Of a stretch of DNA of 64,000 bases, positions 29,993-37,481 are shown piece after piece. This DNA comes from Pantoea phytobeneficialis (lineage in GTDB: Bacteria; Pseudomonadota; Gammaproteobacteria; Enterobacterales; Enterobacteriaceae). Location: contig NZ_CP024636.1 in NCBI RefSeq assembly GCF_009728735.1, positions 1,892,894 through 1,956,893 of the forward strand, read 5' to 3'. The position numbers and the translations under genes were made by a program. Position 1 is the first letter of the stretch, and every line of letters begins with the position of its first letter. The notes below the pieces were generated by a model, which worked only from the letters and a program-made list of their open reading frames with translations, did no database searches and was not told where the DNA came from.

Positions 29993-32536
29993 ATGAAGAT
30001 TCAGACAGGCTTAATGAAGTTCAGCCCATTGGCCTCAGCGATTTTGCTGGCCCTGCCAGTTATGGTGAATGCTGCCGACCTCAGCATGCCCAATGGTAAC
30101 ATCAACATGGCTAATGGGGTGCCGGTAGTCAATATCAATGGGGCTAACGGCAATGGCATATCGCATAACATTTATGACAAGTTGAATGTTGGCAAAGAAG
30201 GTTTGATTTTCAACAATAGCCAGAATGGTGCGAACACTTCTCTGGCAGGTCAGATTGCCGGGAACAGCAACTTAGCCTCAGGAACAGCAAAAGTCATTCT
30301 GAATGAAGTCACATCAAAGAATAAAAGTAATCTGAATGGCCAGATGGAAGTTGCCGGAGATAAAGCCCATTTGATCATTGCTAACCCAAATGGTATCAGT
30401 TGTGATAGCTGCGGTTTTATCAATACCGATAAAGTCACCATGACAACCGGCAAAGCAGACCTTAATAACGGTGAATTACACGGATACTCTGTCAATGGTG
30501 GTCTTATTACGACAAACGGTTTAACCAGTGATTCGCCAACGGCGATACTGGCGCGTTCCATCGTAGTTAATGGTGATATTAATGCATCAGGCCAGGAACT
30601 CACATTGATTGCGGGTAATAACTACGTCGATACGTCAAATAAGGTGACGGGCACAGTGAATGCCAGCGGTGGAAGAAATAGTTATGGTATTGATGTCGCT
30701 AAACTTGGTGGTATGTACGCCAATAAGATTAACTTAATCAGCACCGAAAATGGTATCGGTGTGCGTAACGCAGGTGTGCTGGCTGCGGGGAGTGGCGGCA
30801 TTCAGATTGATACGAATGGCCGTCTGATCAACAACTCAGCTCAGATTAAATCAACAGGAGCCATCGCGGTAAAAACCAAAGGTGCGCTTGAAAATGTTAC
30901 CGGTAAAATCGTCAGTGATAAAACGATATCGATAGATACCAATAAAAACGGGATTAACAACAGCCGGGCGGGCAATATTATGTCTGGTGCTGATATATAT
31001 ATCAGTAGCGGTGAGTTTAACAATGTTAATGGTAAGGTCGCGGCGGCTGGAACCCTGGCAATGAACACCAATAATGCGACCCTGACCAACTATGGTAAAG
31101 GTAATAGCGTTGGGATCGAAGCGGGTGTTGTCGTATTGCAAACCGGTGCATTAAATAACAATAATGGCCAAATTAAAGGCTTTTACGTCGGTTCCGAATC
31201 ATCCAATCTTAGTAATAATAACGGTATGATTGAGTCATACAGCGATGTGGATATTTCTACCAGTGGCTCGGTAAATAACACGTCGGGTTTGATTCGTGGT
31301 GCGAACGGCCATGTCAAAATTGATGCCTCAAAGGGCACACTCACTAACAGTGGCACCAAATCTGCGGATGCCGCAAGCTCAGATTCACTGGGGATTATTG
31401 CGGGTGAGGGGGGCATTCAGATTTCGGTTGCTGCCCTTAATAACAGTAATGGTCAGATTGCTTCAGCAGGGGATATTGGTTTCCTGACAAAGTCTAATGT
31501 TAACAATGTTAATGGTAAGATTGCGACTAAGAAAAGTGTGTCAATTAAGGCGGCTTCTCTTAGCAATGCACAATCCAGCATTGTTGGTCAGACAGGGGTT
31601 GATATTGATTTGACCGGCGATGTTACTAACCACATTGGTATCATTTCATCTGAATATGGTGATGTGAATATCCGGGCACGGCATGTGAATAACAGTGGCG
31701 GCTTGCTGTTGGGACAGAATATCAGTCTGGATGCGGTTCATGATGTGAACAATGATACTTCACTTATCGTGGCGCAAAAGAAACTGACCATAAACGCGGG
31801 TGGCACTGTTGCCAATCAGAACGGCAACAATTTTGGTGACGTCTGGGGGCTCTATTTTGGCATGCCAAACCAGAAAGGTGGGATGATCGGTAATGGTGGT
31901 GTAGAAATCACTGCCAATACTTTAAACAATAACAACAGCCGTATTATTGCGCAGCATGCCCCTCTGACACTGGCGATAACCGGTGCGCTGTATAATGACC
32001 GCAGTATGCTGATTGGCGCGGGTGCATCAAGCATTAAAGCTGGAAGTCTGAGCAGCAATTACTCGACCATCCATTCAACAGGCGATTTATCTATCGATAC
32101 CCGTAGTCTGTCTTTAGCCAGCAGCGGTAGCATCATCGATAATGATGCAACCGGTATCATTGCTGCGGATGGCGCACTGACGTTGAATGTAGCCAATAAT
32201 TTTACCAATTACGGTTGGATCACCGGTAAGCAGAAAGTCAGCGTTAACACTGCGGGTGTGTTGTACAACAGGAATACCATTTATTCAGATAACGAAACCC
32301 AGGTTTACGCTAAATCCGCCGTATACAACTTTAAAGACATGGTGGCTGGGTTAAAACTAACGGTTAGTGCTACCGAAACGGTTTATAACTCCGGTAATAT
32401 GTTTACTGAAGGCCATGCCAGCATTACAGGTAAACGCGTTTATAATGAAGGCAATTCAGCAGTCATGGGTGGTCGTCAGGGACTGGAACTGGAAACGGAC
32501 ACTCTTATTAACAGCGGGAAAGTCGTAGGGCTGTAA
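29993..32536 (+). CDS. TpsA-type exoprotein (filamentous haemagglutinin family)
   Basis: An 847-residue secreted protein. A signal peptide (residues 1-27, ending VNA) precedes a TPS secretion domain (about 28-260) with the hallmarks NPNGISCDSCGFINTDKV and GYSVNGG. The rest is a long beta-helix of degenerate Asn-rich repeats (LNNNNGQI, NNVNGKI, LNNSNGQI). It is recognised by the TpsB encoded next and exported across the outer membrane. Compared with typical FHA/CdiA proteins (2000-5000 residues) it is short. It has no VENN motif and no recognisable toxin or C-terminal module; the frame stops inside a repeat unit. It is the first gene of the island operon. Function could be adhesin, structural partner or lytic protein; the sequence does not decide. 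Confidence 0.9.
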   Translation: MKIQTGLMKFSPLASAILLALPVMVNAADLSMPNGNINMANGVPVVNINGANGNGISHNIYDKLNVGKEGLIFNNSQNGANTSLAGQIAGNSNLASGTAKVILNEVTSKNKSNLNGQMEVAGDKAHLIIANPNGISCDSCGFINTDKVTMTTGKADLNNGELHGYSVNGGLITTNGLTSDSPTAILARSIVVNGDINASGQELTLIAGNNYVDTSNKVTGTVNASGGRNSYGIDVAKLGGMYANKINLISTENGIGVRNAGVLAAGSGGIQIDTNGRLINNSAQIKSTGAIAVKTKGALENVTGKIVSDKTISIDTNKNGINNSRAGNIMSGADIYISSGEFNNVNGKVAAAGTLAMNTNNATLTNYGKGNSVGIEAGVVVLQTGALNNNNGQIKGFYVGSESSNLSNNNGMIESYSDVDISTSGSVNNTSGLIRGANGHVKIDASKGTLTNSGTKSADAASSDSLGIIAGEGGIQISVAALNNSNGQIASAGDIGFLTKSNVNNVNGKIATKKSVSIKAASLSNAQSSIVGQTGVDIDLTGDVTNHIGIISSEYGDVNIRARHVNNSGGLLLGQNISLDAVHDVNNDTSLIVAQKKLTINAGGTVANQNGNNFGDVWGLYFGMPNQKGGMIGNGGVEITANTLNNNNSRIIAQHAPLTLAITGALYNDRSMLIGAGASSIKAGSLSSNYSTIHSTGDLSIDTRSLSLASSGSIIDNDATGIIAADGALTLNVANNFTNYGWITGKQKVSVNTAGVLYNRNTIYSDNETQVYAKSAVYNFKDMVAGLKLTVSATETVYNSGNMFTEGHASITGKRVYNEGNSAVMGGRQGLELETDTLINSGKVVGL
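31017..31519 (+). repeat. Repeated 20-base segment inside tpsA
   Basis: TTAACAATGTTAATGGTAAG occurs at 31017-31036 and 31500-31519 in the same reading frame, encoding the NNVNGK element of the beta-helix. It is the clearest nucleotide-level trace of internal duplication in the exoprotein. Confidence 0.7.
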
Positions 32537-32546
32537 TCATTAAGCC

Positions 32547-32578
32547 GGATAAAAGCAGCAGGAATGCTGCTTTTATCC
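32547..32578 (+). other. Perfect hairpin between tpsA and tpsB
   Basis: GGATAAAAGCAGCA and TGCTGCTTTTATCC form a 14-bp perfect stem with a GGAA loop. No U-tract follows on the plus strand, so full termination is unlikely. It may protect the 3' end of a processed tpsA message or reduce expression of downstream genes relative to tpsA. Confidence 0.7.
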
Positions 32579-32591
32579 CGAAAAAAATGTT

Positions 32592-34250
32592 ATGAAAAAT
32601 ACCCTCAGACCATTACTGACGTCTCTTATTTTGGGCGTGAGCGAGCAGGTGGCAGCAGAAGTGGATTTAAATCGCCTGGTTAAAGCGCAGCAAGATCTTG
32701 AAAATAGCACCCGTCAGGAGAACAAGCTGGTAAAGAAAGACGTTTATTCAAAAGTGGAAGGTTCTGTCATCAATAGTATAGATTTTCCTGCGGAGGAAAA
32801 CTGTGTAGAACTGGATGCTTTAATTATAAATAATGATTTTCTCAATGACGCCAACATTAAAAAAATAAAATCGCAGATTGCAGGGCGTTGCCTGGGAACA
32901 GCAGGGATTGAGACGCTGGCAAATACATTGCAGGATTATTATATTAACGCGGGCTATGTGACTACACGTATACAGATTCCCAGCCAGGATCTGGCAACCA
33001 GGAAGTTAGTCGTCGATGTTGTGCCCGGAAGGATTGAAAACATCCTGATAAAAGATAACGATATCAGAAAATGGATATTACCCTTTACATCGGGGCAGAT
33101 CCTTAATGTCAGGGACATCGAACAGGGTGTGGAAGTTCTGCAAAAAGTTCCTGGGTTAAACATCGAAATCAATATCGAACCTGGTAGTAAGGCAGGTTAC
33201 AGTAATGTGGTGATGAGCACCGGGCGCTTGACAAACTGGAACGCACGAACCTGGATAAATAACTGGGGTGATAAGGCAACAGGAAAATATTTGCTCGGTG
33301 GTGCAGGTTATCTTTACAACCTCAGCAAGATGAATGATGTGTTCTGGTTGTCAGGCACCACAAATGCGGATCGTAAATCGGGGCGATATAACAGCATCAG
33401 TTCATATTACTCAATACCTTATGGTTATTGGGATTATGAAATCTTTTACAGCAACAGCCATTCCCGGCAACTGATTAATATTGGTCCATATGGATTCAAT
33501 TATATTGGCGATAGCGAGAGCCTGAGTTTAAAGGCCGCACGAACCGTTTACCGTGATCGGGATAAGAAGGTGGCGCTGAGCGCTGAACTATTGCGCAGGA
33601 ACGTGGCTTATAAGTTAGAAGATGTTGAGTTGGCGTTGCAAAAGCGCAATATGACTAACCTGCGTTTAGGGATTAATTTTAAGAGAAATATGCCAGGTGC
33701 GATACTTGACACCACCTTGTCTTATCAGCGGTTTTTCCCGTGGTTGGGCGCCGAGGAAACGCCTGATATGCAATCCGGTGATGTCAGTAAACAAAGCAAT
33801 GTTCTAAACCTGGATATTAATTATACGCGGTTAGTTAATGTGTTATGGACTGACGCCTATTATGAACTTCGGTTAGGTGCACAGTATTCTCCAGATGCAT
33901 TAACTTTGCAGGACCAGTTTAGCATTGGCGACCGTTGGAATGTGCGCGGATTCGAAAATAGTGCCGGGCTTTACAGCGATAAGGGTATCTATAGCCAAAA
34001 TACGCTCAACTTTATTACGGGATTCTCAAACCTGGAATGGTATCTGGGTACGGACTTTGGTGCTATTTTCAAAGGAAACAACCAACGTGACGGGATTGAT
34101 TATCAACAGTTATTGGGTGCGACAGTCGGCTTGAAAGGCAGTATTAAAGCGTTGGGTTATGATGTGTCATTATCTAAACCTTTACTCTATCCACAGTCTG
34201 TCAATGCCGACAAAGTAAATTTTAATCTTAATATTTCTTATCAATTTTAA
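32592..34250 (+). CDS. TpsB-type outer-membrane transporter (FhaC/ShlB family)
   Basis: A 552-residue protein with a signal peptide (residues 1-22), an N-terminal helix/linker, two POTRA domains (about 60-210) and a 16-strand barrel ending in Phe (NISYQF). The conserved VRGFE of the L6 hairpin is in IGDRWNVRGFENS. It belongs to the Omp85/TpsB superfamily and exports the TpsA encoded upstream. It starts 55 bases after tpsA, and the acpS-like gene follows after 16 bases, which ties secretion and lipid-type synthesis genes into one unit. Confidence 0.93.
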   Translation: MKNTLRPLLTSLILGVSEQVAAEVDLNRLVKAQQDLENSTRQENKLVKKDVYSKVEGSVINSIDFPAEENCVELDALIINNDFLNDANIKKIKSQIAGRCLGTAGIETLANTLQDYYINAGYVTTRIQIPSQDLATRKLVVDVVPGRIENILIKDNDIRKWILPFTSGQILNVRDIEQGVEVLQKVPGLNIEINIEPGSKAGYSNVVMSTGRLTNWNARTWINNWGDKATGKYLLGGAGYLYNLSKMNDVFWLSGTTNADRKSGRYNSISSYYSIPYGYWDYEIFYSNSHSRQLINIGPYGFNYIGDSESLSLKAARTVYRDRDKKVALSAELLRRNVAYKLEDVELALQKRNMTNLRLGINFKRNMPGAILDTTLSYQRFFPWLGAEETPDMQSGDVSKQSNVLNLDINYTRLVNVLWTDAYYELRLGAQYSPDALTLQDQFSIGDRWNVRGFENSAGLYSDKGIYSQNTLNFITGFSNLEWYLGTDFGAIFKGNNQRDGIDYQQLLGATVGLKGSIKALGYDVSLSKPLLYPQSVNADKVNFNLNISYQF

Positions 34251-34266
34251 TTATCAAGGAATGATC

Positions 34267-34635
34267 ATGTCTGTTGGTACGGATATCGTTGAAGTTGAAC
34301 GGATTAAGAATGCTATTTTACGTACAGAAATGGCTTTTCTGAAACGTGTTTTTACTGATGAGGAAATTGCACAAATCGGCGTTGAGTATCCTGATTATGA
34401 AAGAGCATCAGGGTTTTGGGCCGCAAAAGAATCCATTGTCAAAGCGACGGGGTTAGGTTTTCGCAATGGAGTTTGTTTTCATGATGCCGAAATTAGTCAC
34501 GATGAAAATGGCGCGCCTTACTTCAAGCTGCATGGCCGATTAAAGGAAGTTATTCCTGAAAAAGGATTTACAAACATAACCTTGAGTATTTCGCATTGTC
34601 GCTTGTACGCGATTGCCGTGACAATTTTGACTTAA
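34267..34635 (+). CDS. AcpS-type phosphopantetheinyl transferase
   Basis: A 122-residue holo-ACP synthase homologue. It moves 4'-phosphopantetheine from CoA to the Ser of an acyl carrier protein, presumably the ACP at 35984. Mg2+/CoA-binding residues of the family are present: Asp6 in VGTDIVEVERI and Glu55 in FWAAKESIVKATG. Of two in-frame ATGs, 34261 touches the AAGGA ribosome site and 34267 has proper spacing, so 34267 is chosen. It is separate from the housekeeping acpS (beside pdxJ in enterobacteria), which suggests that the island ACP needs its own activating enzyme. Confidence 0.9.
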   Translation: MSVGTDIVEVERIKNAILRTEMAFLKRVFTDEEIAQIGVEYPDYERASGFWAAKESIVKATGLGFRNGVCFHDAEISHDENGAPYFKLHGRLKEVIPEKGFTNITLSISHCRLYAIAVTILT

Positions 34636-34656
34636 TTTATAAACCGAATTCCAGCT

Positions 34657-35412
34657 ATGTATAAATATCATGATCTTATCAACAAGAACGTCTTAATAAC
34701 CGGTGCCAGCGGTGATATCGGTTTGAGCATTTGCGCCGGTTTTTTGCAGCAGCAATGCCATGTCTATGCGTTGTATAAATCCAACGCAGCAGATCTACAG
34801 CAGCTCAAAGATACGCATCCACAGGGAGAACGCCTGCATATTCTCCAGTGTGACCTTGCGAATCAGGAAGCAGTGAAGCAGTTATGCCTGTATCTGAGCG
34901 CACAAATCAGCAAGCTGGATGTGCTGGTGAATAACGCCGGTATTGTGCGAGACGTACTTTTCGCAGCAATGGATAATGATGATTTTAATACGGTGATTGA
35001 TACCAATTTAATCAATACTTTTGTTCTGACGAAAGAAGCGCTTTTGTTATTAAGAGCTGCTGAGACTGCGACAATAATCAATGTTGCTTCTATTGCTGGA
35101 CTTATTCCGAGCGTCGGACAGAGCAATTACAGTGCATCAAAAGCTGCACTGCTTGGCTTTACCCGTACGTTGGCTGCGGAGCTGGCACCCAGAGGGGTCA
35201 GAGTCAACGCAGTAGCGCCAGGTATGATTGAATCTAAAATGGTGAAAAAAGTATCACGTACTGTGGTGCGTGATGTCACGGCCTCCGTCCCCCTGAGGCG
35301 GCTGGGGAAGTGTGAGGAGGTGGCAAATACCATTATCTACTTAAGCTCCTCAGCATCCAGTTATATTGTTGGCCAGACCATCGTTATCGATGGTGGCCTG
35401 GTGATGCGGTGA
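34657..35412 (+). CDS. FabG-like 3-oxoacyl-ACP reductase
   Basis: A 251-residue short-chain dehydrogenase/reductase. The NADPH-binding TGASGDIG lies at residues 15-22, NNAG at 92-95, and the catalytic residues are Ser145, Tyr158 and Lys162 (NVASIAG, YSASK). The C-terminus IVGQTIVIDGGLVMR is FabG-like. In this context it should reduce the beta-keto group of the growing ACP-bound chain. It is 21 bases after the acpS-like gene and three bases before the dehydratase gene. Confidence 0.92.
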   Translation: MYKYHDLINKNVLITGASGDIGLSICAGFLQQQCHVYALYKSNAADLQQLKDTHPQGERLHILQCDLANQEAVKQLCLYLSAQISKLDVLVNNAGIVRDVLFAAMDNDDFNTVIDTNLINTFVLTKEALLLLRAAETATIINVASIAGLIPSVGQSNYSASKAALLGFTRTLAAELAPRGVRVNAVAPGMIESKMVKKVSRTVVRDVTASVPLRRLGKCEEVANTIIYLSSSASSYIVGQTIVIDGGLVMR

Positions 35413-35415
35413 CTT

Positions 35416-35964
35416 ATGTCGAAATATACTATTCCTTCACAGATATTTCTCGAGATGGGTGGCTGGCGTCAGCCACTTATCATGGTCGACAGGATCGATG
35501 ATTACAAGCATGGTGAAAGTGGTTACATAAAAATAATAAAACATGTGACCTTTAATGAACCTTATATCGCAGGGCACTTCCCGGAAGACCCTATTATGCC
35601 AGGGGTACTTATTGCAGAGATATTCGGCCAGGCCAGTGAGTACTTCTCTTTTTTGACCGACATTTGCGATATCTGGCAAGAGAGATATCAGCAAGAAATG
35701 AGAACGTTACGGGATATTCATGCAAAAATTACAGACGAAAATTTGCGTTCAATCATCCGGACACGGCGTTGTCAGGTGCGTGGTGTGCTCGCTGCACAAA
35801 ATTTGAAATTTAAAGATATTGCCCGGCCTGGGGATACGATTGAGGTCAGCAGTAAACTTTCATTTTCAGACAGCAATGGCTTCAGACACTATGCGGTTTC
35901 TGCTCATGTTGGCAAGAAACTGATAAGCAAGGGCGTAATTATTAACTATCGGGAAGTAAAATAA
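35416..35964 (+). CDS. FabZ-like 3-hydroxyacyl-ACP dehydratase
   Basis: A 182-residue hot-dog-fold protein. PLIMVDRI and NEPYIAGHFPEDPIMPGVLIAEIF correspond to PFLLVDRV and the catalytic block of FabZ; His54 and Glu68 fall at the same numbers as the E. coli FabZ catalytic pair. It is about 30 residues longer than FabZ because of an insertion around residues 80-118 (DIWQERYQQEMRTLRD region), which may alter chain selectivity. It should dehydrate the hydroxyacyl chain to the trans-2-enoyl form. Confidence 0.88.
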   Translation: MSKYTIPSQIFLEMGGWRQPLIMVDRIDDYKHGESGYIKIIKHVTFNEPYIAGHFPEDPIMPGVLIAEIFGQASEYFSFLTDICDIWQERYQQEMRTLRDIHAKITDENLRSIIRTRRCQVRGVLAAQNLKFKDIARPGDTIEVSSKLSFSDSNGFRHYAVSAHVGKKLISKGVIINYREVK

Positions 35965-35983
35965 CTCATTACGGTGAACACAG

Positions 35984-36268
35984 ATGAATACGATGCAAGA
36001 AAATATTGAAGAGCGTAAAGCCGTTTTACTCACCATTAAGACCGAGATCATTCAACGTCTGCATATACAGAAAAATGTGGCGCAAATTGATGATGACACC
36101 CCTTTATTCGGCAACGGACTAAAACTGGACTCAGTCGACGCTACCGAAATTTTGGTGTTATTGGATAAGAACTTTGGCATTCGACCAGGTGAAGGTGAAG
36201 ACCCGTCTTATATGCGTAGCATTAACAGTCTGGCTTCATTTGTATTGCAGCAGAACCAGCATCACTAA
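35984..36268 (+). CDS. Acyl carrier protein
   Basis: A 94-residue acidic four-helix carrier. The phosphopantetheine attachment Ser50 is in GLKLDSVDATEI, a slight variant of the usual DSL motif (Val for Leu). It is longer at the N-terminus than AcpP (about 12 extra residues). It is presumably activated by the AcpS-type enzyme of the same operon and carries the chain for the ketosynthases. Confidence 0.92.
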   Translation: MNTMQENIEERKAVLLTIKTEIIQRLHIQKNVAQIDDDTPLFGNGLKLDSVDATEILVLLDKNFGIRPGEGEDPSYMRSINSLASFVLQQNQHH

Positions 36269-36298
36269 TTTTCTTACTTAATTAATACGGGTTATTTT

Positions 36299-37474
36299 AT
36301 GAGCGCTCTTTATAAAATGCATTTGGCGAAGAACGCAGTAATGGGCGTTTACAATGGTAAATCAGTGCCATTGTCTTACACCTCCCAGGTGGAGGCTTAT
36401 AAAGCAGTACGAGAAAACGCCTTACTGGTAGATTATTCACATATGTCGATTGTGCGTGTCATGGGTGATGATGCATGGTCACTGGTCAACCATCTGGCCT
36501 CGGCAGATGTCTCCGTCATACGCGATGAACAGGGTATTTATTCCTTGCTGTTGAATGAAGATGGCACTGTTTGGGGCGACGCTTACATTCTTTGTACTGA
36601 TGAAGGGTACTATATTCTCTCTGAGTCACTTTCTGTTAACGATATCATTGAACGGCTCAATGTAATTTTAGAATACAGAGTCGATCTGGATATTCAGGAC
36701 GTGCCAGAAATCACTGCGATGGACACTCAAGAGTGGGGCGCTGTTTTGTTGGAAGGACCCTACGCCTGGGAACTGCTCGCTGAAATCTATGGCTTTGATA
36801 TTATTGGTTTGCCGTACCACGAATATATGAGCACTGATGATGGCTTAATCACTTTTCGCTGTGGCAGACACGGTGAGTATGGTTATCTGCTGGTCGGTGA
36901 GCAACAGCAACTGGTTGGAGTCTGGCAACAATTGCTTGATAAAGGTGACAAGTACCAACTGAAGGCTGCTGGTCTGGACTATCAAGAGCTGGTGCGGATT
37001 GAAAATCCTTGTTGGGATGCATCCATTTATCAAAACTATAGCTGCAACCCACTGGAATTACAGATGCAGTGGGCGATTCAATACGATAAAGAAAATTTCA
37101 TTGGTAAATCGGCTGTTGAAGAATTTTCCCGTAGGGGGGCAGAACGGAAATTAGTGGGTATGGTGCCGCTCGTTGAGGGTGGTGATATCACGGCTGACGA
37201 TAAGGTGCTGGCCGATGGTGTAGTAGTTGGTGTAATTATAAAAGGGGGTTATTCACCAGCAAGAAAATCTTATATTGCACTGGCTTTGATTGATAGCGAT
37301 TATGCCTGGTCAGATATTGCCGGCTTTGCTATTCGCACGGCGCATGGTGATATTAATGCCGCTACGCATAATCTCCCTTTCTTATATAACTTCAGTATGT
37401 TGGTTAATCCAACCGAACACAGTTTTATCGACACAACCAAGCCCAAGAGCGCACTGTCAGGCATAAAAGTTTAG
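36299..37474 (+). CDS. GcvT-fold (aminomethyltransferase-like) protein
   Basis: A 391-residue protein of the GcvT/DmdA/YgfZ superfamily. The N-terminal folate-binding domain is recognisable by LVDYSHMSIVRVMGDDAWSL, the domain end by GEYGYLLVG, and the C-terminal barrel by FIGKSAVEEF and KLVGMVP. Members bind tetrahydrofolate and handle one-carbon groups or demethylate substrates. It is not the glycine-cleavage T protein: no gcvH or gcvP is present, and it is embedded between ACP and ketosynthase genes. A role in adding or removing a C1 group on the ACP-bound product is possible but unproven. Confidence 0.82.
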   Translation: MSALYKMHLAKNAVMGVYNGKSVPLSYTSQVEAYKAVRENALLVDYSHMSIVRVMGDDAWSLVNHLASADVSVIRDEQGIYSLLLNEDGTVWGDAYILCTDEGYYILSESLSVNDIIERLNVILEYRVDLDIQDVPEITAMDTQEWGAVLLEGPYAWELLAEIYGFDIIGLPYHEYMSTDDGLITFRCGRHGEYGYLLVGEQQQLVGVWQQLLDKGDKYQLKAAGLDYQELVRIENPCWDASIYQNYSCNPLELQMQWAIQYDKENFIGKSAVEEFSRRGAERKLVGMVPLVEGGDITADDKVLADGVVVGVIIKGGYSPARKSYIALALIDSDYAWSDIAGFAIRTAHGDINAATHNLPFLYNFSMLVNPTEHSFIDTTKPKSALSGIKV

Positions 37475-37481
37475 TGAATTC

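Noticed and set aside
29993..32536. Contact-dependent inhibition (CdiA/CdiI) locus
   Set aside because: TpsA lacks VENN and a toxin C-terminus, and no small immunity gene follows; tpsB follows tpsA, with biosynthetic genes after it.
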